Source of the DNA: Atriophallophorus winterbourni
Lineage: Eukaryota; Platyhelminthes; Trematoda; Plagiorchiida; Microphallidae
Direction: 5' to 3'
NCBI GenBank assembly: GCA_013407085.1
Contig: JACCGJ010005102.1
Coordinates: forward strand, 1 to 64,000
DNA length: 64,000 bases
Positions 1-10,959 of this stretch are shown here, piece after piece. The notes under the pieces were generated by a model, which worked only from the letters and a program-made list of their open reading frames with translations, made no database searches and was not told the DNA's origin. Made by a program: the position numbers and the translations under genes. Every line of letters starts with the position of its first letter. Position 1 is the first letter of the stretch.

Positions 1-415
1 TATTTAATATCCTTGAGAATATCTTGGACAAAAATTTCCCAAATACCCGTTTGAGTAGATTGAGGACACATGTTGCCTATGAAAAGGCAGTGTTGGTTTG
101 AATTGAGATTTTTAAACTGGAGCATACCCCGAAAACTAAATCACTTTCTTCACTGCCATTTTCAAGGACATGCGAACTTATATGTTATGTGAAGTCTACT
201 CGTTTTCCAAAATTCACGAGCCTGTATTCATGGAATCTAAACGGCGTCTTGTTATTCAAGGAACAGCTGTGAAGCGTATCAAGATCTTTTATAATAGCAG
301 ACAGTATGCTTAGCTACGTATGCAACTCCGTATTTTTTTAGTACGCAAATGGCGGAATGTACATCGAACAATTCCCGGTACTTCATAGACATAAACCAGA
401 ATAATTCGAATTTTC
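1..415 (-). mobile_element. CR1-like non-LTR retrotransposon fragment (RT 3' part)
   Basis: Read on the minus strand, this stretch aligns by eye with 59135-59630 (minus) and with the RT of the full-length CR1 at 38500-38800 (plus). They share the segments for the thumb region after the catalytic FADD box, including the EEKDLGVW-like block. The reading frame is broken by several shifts, so it is a decayed copy. It is cut by the window edge, so its 3' end is not seen. Confidence 0.75.
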
Positions 416-1583
416 CAAAGTCAACCTGCTGGTCTTGATGATAAATGGCAAATTTCATGGAAGATCCGGGCGTCCATAGATTCAGTTTTACACCACAACA
501 GATCATAATATGCTTACCGCATTAGGATTTATGCGTCTACGAATGAAGACTTATAGCTCGTTTGAATTGACTTAATGTCGATGCAAAGAAGGCAACTGAC
601 ACACATTGGTAATGACATTAGGCTGATTTATAGCTATGTGAAATTTGATGTAATATTCCGGTTGCATGATGGATTAGAGGACATTCGCAGAAATCATTTT
701 ATTTCAAATATTTGGATTGTAAAAATGCTGATATATAGCTTTTAGTATTGTGCGTTTTGATTGGCATCAGCCTTCAATCCGACAGTAATAGCATTGACAA
801 ACATTTTACGATATCAGACATGGTGCATCCGCTGAGAGCTACCGAGGTCTGTTATGAGATTATATATTAGCAGTCACGCCGATTTCACTATAAAATTGAA
901 TAGTTGCGACCAATAGTTGTGAGAACCTTATTGTAAATTTTTAAAACACTCTTAGATCGAAAATCTAATGCCAATAAAATGAATGTCTGTAGATATTTCG
1001 CCTATCTACATAGATAGTGGTTCTTCAGACCCAAACGTACCGACTAGTTACATTTTTTTCTGTGATACCCAAAGATCTTATGCACCAAGGACGAAGAAGA
1101 TTAACGTTTGAACTTCAAAATTTAGTATCTGCGGAACAACACGGGACATTATTTCCTTAGAAGGTTGCTCTCAGTGATTGAAAGTGGCATCACAAGCTCA
1201 GATACCGTGTCTAAAAAGCAATCTATATTGCTTCCTATAATCAAGCGTAGTGCCAACAAACCCGTAAGTACTTTGAATAACTATCGCAGACAGAATAAAT
1301 TCCACAATTGACACACAGATCGTCCCTCGTAAAAGCATTCTAAGTCATGGGATACTCATAAGTGAAAGATTACATCTTACGGCTATCGGCTGAAACATTT
1401 AATGAAATACGTTGTCACAAGTAGCCAACCAGTATAATATAATCTTCCAATTATCATCTCGAAATATCCCCTCTCTATTTCAAAACTGAAAATACTTTTG
1501 AGATCATTTCAATTTGTGTACACAGTAAAACTAATTGTGATGCCATTTTTGCTTTAATAACCTTCTGCAACTGTCTTTTGTAG
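416..1583. other. Non-coding stretch, probably PDE8 intron
   Basis: AT-rich sequence between a CR1 fragment and the first recognised PDE8 exon. I see no conserved coding exon, RNA gene or strong repeat here. The upstream PDE8 exon carrying the start of the catalytic domain was looked for and not recognised. Confidence 0.5.
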
Positions 1584-1714
1584 AACATTTTCGACAACCT
1601 TGAAGAAGCTGCTTCCCTATTGGCTGCCGTGATTCATGACCTTGACCATCCTGGTCGAACCAATCCGTTTCTCGTGAACAGCGACAATCAACTCGCAATA
1701 TTATATAACGATTT
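1584..1714 (+). CDS. PDE8-like cyclic nucleotide phosphodiesterase, catalytic-domain exon A
   Basis: The exon encodes 43 codons plus two bases, beginning [10 protein letters not shown] and containing the metal-binding [10 protein letters not shown] motif, then a stretch ending ILYND. This is the Class I PDE catalytic signature HDxxHxGxxN, and the HPGRTN wording is most like PDE8 among the families I know. It is bounded by a pyrimidine-rich tract ending TTTTGTAG and by a GTAAGT donor. The donor leaves phase 2, which the next exon at 3928 completes as a Leu codon. PDE8 enzymes hydrolyse cAMP, and the His and Asp of the HD pair bind the catalytic metals. The function is inferred from family membership. 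Confidence 0.88.
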
Positions 1715-2519
1715 GTAAGTTTCCATTATGTTGTTCTCCTTTTTTGGTTGTAGGCTTATTCATTACATTGTGTGGGGTTTGTATGGTAAAGAACTAAACA
1801 TTGCGAAACTGGTAAATTTCGTTTGAAATAATTTGACCTAATCGCAGTGGGAACACATGGTTCAAGAATACGCAAACCGGATTTCATCTGTGTGATTCTT
1901 TTAAACTGATTCAATGTCATCACGATCGGTTGCGTCACATTTTTGATTGATCTTCTAAATCTCCGTTTAGGTGCTGCCTACTTTGGGTTCCGCCTCGGTG
2001 ATTGAGAAAGCCGTACCATCATTTATATACCGATTTGCGTATTTTGGGCATTGTGCTGTTGATCCAATACCCGTATACAAGTGTATGTTAGGTCAATCGA
2101 GATGGAAGCGCGTTTTTCTGTTTCAACGTGTAATGCATAACCCAAAACGCTTAGAGGATAGCAAATGTTCTTCCTACTAATTGATAGCTTCCGATTCATC
2201 TCTGATGTCAGCTTTTCGAACGCTACTCACCTACTCACCTACGAATACCCAAACAGTAGAATAGGTCAATTGAACAACACGTTCATTACGCGTATGATAT
2301 CCATCACTGAAACACTGCTCATCAAGTCTATGGCGGTGTCAATTTGGTCTGATTTGTACTCCATAAATAAATAAATCACTTAATAATTCAGTACTGAATC
2401 ATGCCTCGCCGTTTGCGCGATGGAACAATAACTCAAACCTAAACTAATTCAATACGACAGTGTGTTTTCCTTAGTTGAAAATCTCTTAATCGATCTCGTA
2501 CTCATAAATAGACATTCTT

Positions 2520-2910
2520 GCGTTTCAATCATACTTAGTACTAGGTGCGGGGGATGTGAGCAACACATTACTTTGGTCATCCATAAGCGCATAGAGTGCT
2601 TGACCGGGAATCACTATGTGATTCTGTATTTGAACACCATGGTTCGTTGTACGAACCCTATGCAACAGTGGCATTCAAATATAACTTTGTTTACCAATTT
2701 TCCACTGTTTCAAGGCTCACTGAACCTAATCTTACTGTCTCCACCTGATGACGGCCAGAAAACGATAGTGGTGTGTATGTGCCGGGGGATGTGAGCAACA
2801 CATTACTTCGGTCAACAATAAGCGCCTTGACTGCTTGACTGCGAATCTGTGTTTGAACATCGTGGTTCGTTGTACGAACCCTATGTAACAATGGCATTCA
2901 AGTAAAACTT
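2520..2910. repeat. Dispersed fold-back repeat, family B
   Basis: It contains two partial copies of a unit with the phrases GGGATGTGAGCAACACATTAC and GTGGTTCGTTGTACGAACCC. The same unit occurs at 6495-6870, 10960-11112, 43850-44110 and 63640-63860. GTTCGTTGTACGAAC holds a short palindrome. No protein is encoded. It looks like a non-autonomous or satellite-derived repeat. Confidence 0.75.
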
Positions 2911-2976
2911 TGTATTCTTCGTATTAATTTATTAACCATCAAATCACTTTTTTACCTTTCAACGTGAGATTAAATT

Positions 2977-3180
2977 TATTGTTGTTGTTGTTGTTGACCT
3001 GCTTCGGTCGATTTTGACCCTAGGTGTACATCACGATCGCGTAACGAGTTCATACAAACATTTAAACAGTTCGATTAGCGGTAATCAATCTCTCCCTCAG
3101 CACTCACAGTAATCCGCAATGCTTGATTTATCAGCAACAGACACATAATGACGACGGGATCTACCATTGGGTCCTGTGAC
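2977..3180 (-). mobile_element. 3' tail of an RTE-like non-LTR element
   Basis: On the minus strand it ends in a (CAA)n tail, seen as (TTG)n at 2980-2997. This is preceded by the conserved GATGTACA...TCGACCGAAG...GG sequence found at the 3' ends of the copies at 7638, 26248, 53655 and 60755. Upstream it matches, with decay, the zinc-finger coding part of those copies. It is heavily 5' truncated, as expected from target-primed reverse transcription. Confidence 0.75.
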
Positions 3181-3389
3181 AGTATGTGCTCTTCAGCTTA
3201 CAGATGAAGGTTTACATTGTAATCACATGGGAGAATAAACATAGTATGTGTCATTAGCAAATCCGAGATAATTCCATAAACTTTTCAAAATACCACAGTA
3301 TATGAATATCTATTCATCTCATTGGTCCGTCTGAAGCTTTGCTATGAATCACCAGGCACTTGAATTATTTGGACAAAAATACAAATGTT

Positions 3390-3815
3390 TTGTTTAAAAG
3401 CAGATTTTTATTAATAACATAGTATATGGCGTTCGAAAAGCAGGACGGAAGCACACGATCGGTTTCGCGGTTATTGCCGCTCATTAGGTATGCGTATCCG
3501 TGACCTAACATTCAAACGCCGTTCTGACATTTTGCTAAACCCATTTATTTGCGTATTCGAGGATAAATCCTTATTTGCAATAACCGCGAAACCGGTCGTG
3601 TGCTTCCGTCCAGCTTTTCGAAGGTCATATACAACTTATTAATAAAAATCAGACTTTAAAGAAAAAACTGCAATCATGCTGTTATTGGAATGTTGCGAAA
3701 ATATTCCAAACAGGTACCGGTGCTACATTGCACCGACTGTGGGACTTACATTAGTCCCCACATAAAAGCTAAATTTCAAATTTCAAATTAGGATTTATCC
3801 TCGAACTCGCATACA
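3390..3815. repeat. Fold-back repeat, family F (inverted-repeat unit)
   Basis: A left arm near 3419-3478 (TATATGGCGTTCGAAAAGCA... to ...TTTCGCGGTTATTGC) is repeated in reverse complement at about 3578-3635. The arms are roughly 58 bp with few mismatches and about 100 bp between them. The sequence after the right arm matches the flanks of the copies at 36471 and 55030. No ORF. It could fold into a long hairpin. It may be a MITE-like or satellite-derived unit. Confidence 0.75.
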
Positions 3816-3927
3816 AAGTTTATCCTCGAACATTATTGTAACACTATCTGCGTTTACTTTTTCTATTCATGGGCTCAATGTTTTTGTTGAGCACTCATTG
3901 TGGGATCGTATAATTTGCCAATTTCAG

Positions 3928-4014
3928 AGCTGTACTCGAAAATCACCATGTGGCCTTGGCTTTTGAATTGACAGGCAACACACCTGGAGTGAATATATTT
4001 CAAAATTTATCGCG
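3928..4014 (+). CDS. PDE8-like phosphodiesterase, catalytic-domain exon B
   Basis: This 87-bp exon encodes AVLENHHVALAFELTG through IFQNLSR and follows exon A directly in the PDE8 order (family consensus: YND-AVLE-HHxALAFxL). It is bounded by ATTTCAG and GTAAGT splice signals. It starts by completing the split codon of exon A and ends in phase 2, so the next exon must supply one base. The following exon, expected to encode about 25 residues ending in a TEMT(K)-like block, is not recognised between here and 5610. Confidence 0.87.
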
Positions 4015-4390
4015 GTAAGTGGGATAAAATTGCACCTCGTGTAAACAACATTCATATTTGCCCCTATCTTTCCGCTATTCAAAATTGATTCTCAAAGTAT
4101 GAAGGGTATGTTTGGGCTTGCACGTAGTCGGTACCCCTAAATTAACTAAGCAGGCTTGGTATTCCTCAACAACGTGACCCAACCGTTGACGCGGCAAATT
4201 CGAGTGCGTTCCGTGTTCCTAGTGTGTGTACATCGTGAGCGACGTATCAGCGCAATTCTGAGTTTGAGTGTTTGTTAATTTTCGTTAGTAAAATAGTACC
4301 GGGCCAAGCTGTGCTGGCCCGATTCAAAGAAAATTCCAATCAGGTCTTCTAAAAAATTTGAGTGCAATCGGTTAGAGCAGTTTTTGGGTA

Positions 4391-4422
4391 ACGTTTCAGT
4401 TCTGACACAGAAGCTTCGTCAG
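4391..4422 (-). ncRNA. Hammerhead-ribozyme-like core, degenerate copy
   Basis: On the minus strand it reads CTGACGA, a short hairpin of TTCTG/CAGAA, then GAAAC. This is the order of the conserved hammerhead core (CUGANGA, stem II, GAAA). One extra A separates CTGACGA from stem II, and the basal part of the stem is mismatched. The same block occurs at PLE 3' regions at 41679, 48453 and 52489. I cannot identify stems I and III, so activity is not claimed. Confidence 0.4.
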
Positions 4423-5514
4423 ACCAAGGGTGATAGTCAGGACTGGGAACTTGATTAAGTAGTAGTAAACCCACCATCACTTATTCGACCTTACCGCTAA
4501 ACAGCCTATAGTACGCTTACAGTATGTCACGTCCCGTGGAAATGACCAGGTTCAACCGTCGATTTTTCTACTAGTGTGTACCCCCATCAATCTAATACAA
4601 GTGAATTATGAGTTATGAATACACAATCGGCCCCTAATATATGCCAATCGATTGCCAATGAGGTCTGTTGTACATCAAAATCGAGGTATGTTTGATTTCT
4701 AGCCATGCGGTTGTAAGTGGGAATTACAATTGAAGTCGTCAGATTTAGATGGTACGAAGAATCCATTTATGACGGTATAAAACCAAAGGATATGGAATCT
4801 ACCCATCTCGTTGTGTGGATACTCAACACCTAGGAGAACAATTTCAAGTCTGCTTTGCTGGAGGCTTCTAAATAATACCCAGAATCGTTATTAATGGGCA
4901 ATTAGAGGTTGCTGATCCCGTACAATTAAGGTATACGCCTTTACAGTCATTTCATATTCATTCATTAAACGATTCGCTTGTTCCTCTATTCATTGAATAT
5001 TCTCTCAAAATTCAGTCATCAATTTCGTTGGCATGCTGAAATTATGCTATAACAGGCTTTGTTGATTTTGTGTGTTAAAGATGTTGACCGCAGTAGTTTT
5101 ATTTCCGTCAAGCGAAAAATAACTCATATTCGATACTGCTTCATATGAATCTAAATTCGATTCGAGAACCTCTCCCACATCGTTTCTAAGCAATATGCTC
5201 ATGCAGCGTTGGTTTGCGTGCTGCCTTTGACATCTGCACTCAGCATCCGAATGTCTTTACCATCTTTGTACTTCATACAAGGAGTGTAACGTGAGTTGTG
5301 TGACCTTCAAAGTAATCCTAATTTGTGTCCTTTCAATCCATCTTTATGCTGCTTCGATTCTCAACTTCATTATCCTTGTTAATTAAATGGAGGTTATTTG
5401 TACGTATAAGGTATTTCACATCTCAAATCCCGTTTAAGTTATCAATTTTCTCCGATCAAACTTTAGATGATAATTAATTGTGTTGGGAGTGAATAATTCG
5501 TAAAGTTGTTGATG

Positions 5515-5561
5515 AAGGTCATCTTCAAGGGCATCTTCAAGGTCGTCTTCAAGGTCATCTT
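5515..5561 (+). repeat. 12-bp minisatellite before PDE8 exon C
   Basis: About four tandem copies of a 12-bp unit close to GGTCATCTTCAA, with single-base changes (GGGCATCTTCAA, GGTCGTCTTCAA). It ends about 48 bp upstream of the acceptor of the exon at 5610. Confidence 0.85.
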
Positions 5562-5609
5562 AGATTCCTTGATATCCCTCCGGTAAATGTCCACGCATGC
5601 GTGGTTTAG

Positions 5610-5922
5610 ACATTTTGAATGTCAGCCGGAAGGCTTATGGTATCCGTTAAACCCCTTGCAGAATGAACAGTCTTCCGTTGGCAGTATGAGCTCGGTGGAG
5701 TCTGATGGTATCGCGATGAGTTCGTCCACCTCGCAGTTGACTTCCTCGTTCACCGGCACGGAAGACACCCCGGAAACACCGACGGAGCGATTGAACAAGC
5801 CAGAAATCCGAACAATCATTCGTCGAATGATAATCAAATGCTCGGACGTGAACAACCCCATGCGCCCGTTTCACATTTGTAAAGAATGGGCGAATCGAAT
5901 CGCGGAAGAATATTTCGCACAG
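5610..5922 (+). CDS. PDE8-like phosphodiesterase, catalytic-domain exon C
   Basis: The exon begins HFECQPEG after one base that completes a split codon, and ends [10 protein letters not shown] at a GT donor in phase 0. Its second half, [16 protein letters not shown]...[11 protein letters not shown], matches the PDE8 block RMLIKCADVSNP...EWAxRISEEYF and keeps the second metal-ligand Asp (in CSDV). Between the two halves is a Ser/Thr-rich insert of about 55 residues ([13 protein letters not shown] through [16 protein letters not shown]), longer and more polar than in the mammalian enzyme. The start at 5610 is preferred because a phase-2 acceptor there restores the K/R-HFE reading expected in the family. 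The final catalytic exons are not recognised downstream. Confidence 0.85.
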
Positions 5923-6494
5923 GTTGGTTGCTTCTAATCAATTTACGGGACGTGTGAGAATTTCGGTTTTCTCTGTTTTCTCTTTAACGTATGTGATATC
6001 AATTTAATTGTGGCAGAGGTACCTAAAGTGCAGGAAAGAGGCATAACGAACGGATTGATTTTCCGGTAGTTTTACGGTCATGATAAAAGATTAAAATCAC
6101 TTTATTTGTGCGCACGAATTTTCAGCAGTCAAATTAATTTCACCACAAAGCTAAGAAAAAGTGAAATGTATAAAATCACACAAGCCTGATCCAGGCAGAG
6201 TACAACACAATAAATTCTGTACGTGGGCCAAAATTCTGTCAGGTTACCCAGGACTAGACAGACATGCGAATGAAATTTTAAAAGGACGAAGAGATCTCAA
6301 CATCAGTTATCAAATAGTCAAGGGCATCTTCAAATATGGAACATCCTTCGATTGATGAATCATGTATTGCGCCAGGTAACGAACAAAAGAGTTTCTGAAT
6401 TTATTGATTCTTGAATCGAGAATAAGGTATTAGCTTCGGGTAGAGAGCGAGAAAAGAATTACTGGCAACAAGGGTTTTGTTCAGTGGATTTGAA
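5923..6494. other. Non-coding, with one dispersed repeat
   Basis: Apart from a family D repeat at about 6170-6275 (GCCTGATCCAGGCAGAG ... CAGGTTACCCAGGACTAGAC), I see nothing recognisable. The repeat is shared with 15141-15275 and 15795-15915. Confidence 0.5.
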
Positions 6495-6870
6495 CTATCA
6501 GAATAGAAGTAATGTGTTGCTCACATCGCCATCCCTTACACACCACTACCGGTTTCAGTGTCTGAACATCGTGGTTCGTTGTACGAACCCTATATAACAG
6601 TGGCATACAAGCATAACTTTCTTTATCACTTTACCACTGTTTCAAGGCTCACTGAAACTGATCTTACTGTCTCCACCTGACGATGGCAAACAGCCTGAAA
6701 CCAGTAGTGGTGTGTAAGGGATGAGGATCTGAGCAACACATTACTTCGGTCAACAATAAGCGCCTTGAGTGCTTTGACCAAGAATCACTTTGTGATTCTG
6801 TGTCTGAACATCGTGGTTCGTTGTACGAACCCTATGCAACAGTGGCATTCAAGTCTAACCTTTTATAACT
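6495..6870. repeat. Fold-back repeat, family B
   Basis: A left arm GTGTTGCTCACATC...CCACTACCGGTTTCA (6511-6556) is repeated in inverted form near 6690-6742 (TGAAACCAGTAGTGG ... GAGCAACAC). A second GTGGTTCGTTGTACGAACCC block follows. It is a palindromic unit of the family at 2520, 10960, 43850 and 63640. Confidence 0.78.
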
Positions 6871-7637
6871 TTTTGAATATGCCATCATACTTTTTCATAG
6901 GTTTACTTTTACCATTCATTCTAAATCCTGATATCATACTTGTTGAAGAATTCTGTTTATAAACCATGGTATCTCGTCATTCTTCCAAACAGCGCGCTTC
7001 GAAAAGTGTCTTTCAGTAACATTGAATTCAATGAAAAGGCGGCATTAATATTTAGCAAACGAAATAAATAGTGGCGGAACTAAAGCTATTCACCGCTGAT
7101 TCAAAGGCCCCGCTCGTAACCAATGATAACCAGCGGTAAACCGGATGAATAATGAAGGGACGCTCTCCAATTCATCATCACCATGAAATTTGTGCGAGTA
7201 TGCAATACTGATTTGCATGTGATCATCACGTGATCTGGTGTGTTTTAAATCACGGAAAACGGTACTAATTTGTTATCCAAATACTGAAACTGTTAAAACG
7301 TTCACATACATGATTCCATGAGGGTTATTAGTGTTCGGGAAAATTTATAGGTAATTGAGACTAAGATGAATTCTCGTATACAGCTCGTTAGCAGTGATGA
7401 GCCGATTAGAAAAGTCATTCTTCTGGCGGACAGATGTACAGCACAAGTACATTATTATTCCCTGAGGGTGTTTGTTTGTCGCAGTTATTTTCTAAACGAT
7501 TGTCAGTAACGATCAAATTATAATGTAGCTCACACGCCACGGACATACGACAAACGGTTTCTAGCTGTTACCCACAATCAGAGGGAGACAGTAACCGTTC
7601 TATCCCTGGTGTGGTGGGGATGTTGGCTTAGTATATT
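6871..7637. other. No recognised feature
   Basis: AT-rich, with no conserved coding, RNA or repeat signal that I can support. Confidence 0.4.
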
Positions 7638-7982
7638 TTCCATTGGGCAGACCGCACTTGCGGTATAATGACGTTTGTATAAGAGATATGAAAGTTCTTG
7701 GCATTGACCCCGCGAGTTGGAAAGAACTTGCTCTTGACCGATCACATTTGAGGTATTGTTTAAATCGTCGTCTGCAAGCTAGAGCGGAGCAGATCCAGCT
7801 CTTGGCTGCTGAACGCAGATCACCGTGCAGGCGTGCAACGGGCAACCTACAACCGAGTTCTGACTATCGTTGCAAGCGCTGCGGGCGAGATTGTTCCTCC
7901 CGTATCGGGATGGTTAGTCATTCAAAAATGATGTACATCCATGGTCGACATTGACCGAAGGAGGTCAACAACAACAACAAGC
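7638..7982 (+). mobile_element. RTE-like non-LTR element, 3' tail
   Basis: It encodes the C-terminal end of an RT-type protein: GRPHLRYNDVCIRDMKVLGI, then LALDRSHLRYCLNRRLQA, then a Cys/His finger (CKRCGRDCSSRIGMVSHSK). It ends with GATGTACATCCATGGTCGAC, a GACCGAAGGAGG motif and (CAA)n. The same protein tail is seen at 26248-27048, where it follows the RTE-like RT connection domain. It is 5' truncated. Confidence 0.82.
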
Positions 7983-8094
7983 TGCGGAGCATGAAATCTG
8001 CACGTACTTGTGATGTGTATCCTTGGTCGACAGCGATCGAAGGATGCCGCAACAGTATGATAGCTAAAATTTAACATCGTTCTTTCATTAGTAC

Positions 8095-9697
8095 ACATCA
8101 TGCTACCATGTTTCTCAAGACCTGAGCTTACCTTCATCTCCGACATGAACAAATTCTGTGATTATGGTTTGTGTACGCCCTTCACCTACTTGTTTAACCT
8201 CTCTTTAACCCAAAGTTTCGTTCCCTGTGATTGGAAGAGTGGCATCATTACCCCTATCTACAAAGGAGGAAACCGTTCCGAAGTATCCAACTATCGTCCA
8301 GTAACACTACCGGTTAAAGTGATGGATCGCCTCGTAGCAAACAGAGTCACAAAACATCTGAAAGTCAATTTCTCGCTCGCAGTCGAACAACACGGCTTCA
8401 GAAAAAGACACTCTTGCCTTTCAAACCATCTGCTTGCCCTCAATGACTGGACACAAGCTGTAGACAAAGGTCTCAACATACACGCTTGTTATCTTGATAT
8501 TTCAAAAGCATTCGATCGTGTCAACCACAGTCTGTTATACAAAAGATGGAGCTATGTGGAATCAAGGTTTCATTACAAACCTGGTTTGAGGATTATCTCC
8601 GCGAACGTGTCATTCGAGTAAGGGTTAATGGTGCTTTGTCACGACCTATTGCAGAAACGAGTGGGGTGCCGAAGGGATCAGTGCTTGGACCAATTCTTTT
8701 CCTGATCTATGTAAACGACTTACCTAAAATTGTTCGCAGCAAAATCTTGTTATTTGCGGATGACATCAAGCTGTGAAAACAAGTACACACAACTGAAGAT
8801 TGCAGACAGCTTCAGCTGGACCTCGATGCCTTACAGGACTGGTCAGTTAGAAATGAAATAAATTTCAATTTCAGAAAATGCAAGGTATTGACCGTTGGAA
8901 GACATTTCGAGTTCTCTTACACCCTTGATTCCCATATTCTTGAAAGCATTGACAAGGAGAAGGACTTGGATATGTGGGTGAGCAGCACTTTGAAACCGTC
9001 ACATAATGCCACAGCTGTTTATGAAAATACGTCAAAAGAATGTTCACAGTGTGAACATACACTATTCATACATAAGGCGCACCGGAATGTAAGGCTCACT
9101 GCCGATTTTTCGTAAAAATTATTGTTTTTATGTGCGCCTTATAGTCCGAAAAATACGGTACTGCTTCTGGTAAGACGCATGTTCGACAGTTTCACGTAGC
9201 AAACTGTTCATCGAATAATTAATACGTACTTGATGCCAACCACGGAGTATGCGCTTCAAGCTTGGTCACCCTGGCTACAGAAGAACACCAGCGTCTTGCA
9301 GAGAATATATCATCGAACGACCAAGCTCGTACGTGGTTTGAAGCACAAACAATCGTATTACAAATCTCAATCTCTTCGACTCTCGCTACCGCCGTCTTAG
9401 AGTTGATTTGATTCCAAAGTTCGATATATTGCATACCCCAACCATCCCCTGAATAAACTATTCACACGACTACCACCTCCAACCAGCCGGATTCATGAAT
9501 ACACAGTACTTATTTCCGACTCGAGACTGAACTATTATGTATGTTTATGTTTTCCCCGGAACTCCCTACCCTCTAATGTTGCTCATTCACCCAACTTGGA
9601 TATATCAAAATCGAACTTGAACAAATTCAGGCCGACCCACCCATCGTCGCATTGAACCTATATATTCTACGCCATAAAAGCTTTGAACTTTGAAACC
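8095..9697 (+). mobile_element. CR1-like retrotransposon, 5'-truncated, with a MITE insertion
   Basis: RT motifs are in order: WKSGIITPIYKGGNRSEVSNYRP (8241-8310), HACYLDISKAFDRVNHS (8480-8530), GVPKGSVLGPILFLIYVNDLP (8665-8720) and the catalytic LLFADDIK (8749-8775). The thumb region follows through several frameshifts and stops. The copy ends near 9697 with a tandem CTTTGAA repeat typical of the CR1 3' end seen elsewhere in the window. It is inactive. A foreign segment of about 110 bp interrupts it at about 9045-9161. Confidence 0.88.
9045..9161. mobile_element. MITE-like insertion with inverted arms, inside CR1 RT
   Basis: It carries ATAAGGCGCAC at 9072-9082 and its exact reverse complement GTGCGCCTTAT at 9132-9142, followed by AGTCCGAAAAATACGGTA. 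CR1 RT coding resumes right after, at CTGCTTCTGGTAAGACGCATG, where the family has the LLRRMF block. The outer borders are approximate because CR1 is itself diverged here. Confidence 0.65.
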
Positions 9698-9844
9698 GTG
9701 CATCGAAGTAAACTATACATCTTGACCCCATGGATTAACATGTTCCATCAAACCGATCGAAAACAGTTTCTGCCCTGTGGATTTTTACCTAATTCCTGAA
9801 CTGCTCAGTAAGCAAACAAATCCCGTTTTTACGACTTATGTCAT

Positions 9845-9927
9845 TCGTAATTCCGATATTATTCTGCGGTTTTTTCTAAAGTTATATGCTTTTTAGACCA
9901 TTAAATTGAATGGAATTGAATTTGCCA
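9845..9927 (+). mobile_element. CR1 3'-terminal fragment
   Basis: It contains TTTTTAGACCATTAAATTGA followed by ATGGAATTGAATT. The other CR1 3' ends in the window have the same TTTTTAGACCATTAAA motif plus a TTGAAT-type tandem repeat (39400-39430, 23430-23472). No coding part is kept. Confidence 0.55.
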
Positions 9928-10133
9928 TATGATTTAGCCCATACGAATAGGCGATAGGAATAGGGTCCTTTTTGAAGTTTGCTGACTTTTAACGGTAGTA
10001 GGGAAATTGAGTGTGTAAAATAAAACTTTGGACCATCAAATTAAGTAGAGTCTTGCTGACGGAGTGTTTGCTCGTCGTGCAGTAGATTGAATCCACATTA
10101 ATTCACTCAATGTACACTTTTCATTGACAATAA

Positions 10134-10445
10134 CATTAACCCCGCGAGTTGGGAAGAACTTGCTCTTGACCGCTCACATTGGAGGCAATGTGCAAAGCGT
10201 CGCCTGCAAGCTGGGGAGGAGCAGATACAGCTCTTCGCTGCTGAACGCAGATCACGCCGCCGGCGTTCAACTGACACCCTACAAACGAGTTCTGACCATC
10301 TTTGCAAGCGCTGAGGGAGAAATTGTTAATCCCGAATCGGACTGTTTAGCCATTCAAAAAGCAGTAGAACACGAAAATTCATGCGATTATGATGTACATC
10401 CTCGTTTAGACAACCGCGACTGCAAGGAGGCAAACATTGATTTGA
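10134..10445 (+). mobile_element. RTE-like non-LTR element, 3' tail
   Basis: It matches the copies at 7638 and 60755: coding for CGCGAGTTGGGAAGAACTTG onward, the finger region, then GATGTACATCC and a decayed GGAGGCAAACA end. The frame is broken. It starts near the conserved DPASWEELALDRSHW segment, so it is strongly 5' truncated. Confidence 0.78.
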
Positions 10446-10959
10446 TCCGTGTGCGTCTTACTATTGATTTAACGGCTCGAAATTGAGATCAATTTATAAT
10501 TTACATTTCGTTTTCTACTGGCTACAGTGCTACAGTGAAATTTTGTATCGATTATCATTTGTGTGTGAAATGTTTCATTTGCTTATACATCCACCCAATT
10601 TTTGTCTCCTGTCACATTCACATTTGTGTTATCGTTTTGGCTTGGATGGCACAAGATCGATTTTTATTATTATTCACGTGACAATGCTTGAATGGAATTT
10701 CAGTTCATATCCACTGTTGACAACATCATCCAACACGGTTTGTGCGCCGAAATAGAATTTTTAATTATCTTTTGCCTTTCAGCTTTGATTTTGACATCCT
10801 CAATCATCCTGAACCATAAACGAGATGGTAATAAAATAATGATTCGAGCAACTCTTAGGTTCTCAATCACTGTGGTTCTTCAAGCGTATGTGGGGCTGAT
10901 CTAATTTCTCTCTGGAAGGGAAAATAACTGGATGGTAAGTAAACAATGGTAAACTTTGA
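10446..10959. other. No recognised feature
   Basis: Short open frames here look random in composition. No homology recognised. Confidence 0.4.

Larger units (their letters stand above)
1715..3927 (+). other. PDE8 intron containing several repeats
   Basis: This intron of about 2.2 kb separates catalytic exons A and B. It carries a fold-back repeat (2520-2910), an RTE-like tail (2977-3180) and a second fold-back unit (3390-3815). It ends in a TTTCAG acceptor. Splice phase is compatible on both sides (2 into 2). Confidence 0.75.
4015..5609 (+). other. PDE8 intron region with PLE 3'-end remnants
   Basis: It contains inverted pieces of a PLE 3' terminal region: 4310-4440 on the minus strand with a hammerhead-like core, and 4605-4680 on the plus strand. 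A short 12-bp minisatellite sits just before the next exon. One conserved PDE8 exon should lie in this interval but I cannot identify it with confidence. Confidence 0.55.

Noticed and set aside
4518..4547. Possible missing PDE8 exon reading MSRPVEMTR with a compatible phase-2 donor (AG/GTTCAA)
   Set aside because: EMT matches the family, but the preceding invariant residues (DMVLAT-like) are not kept and an in-frame TAG sits just upstream. A chance match is more likely.
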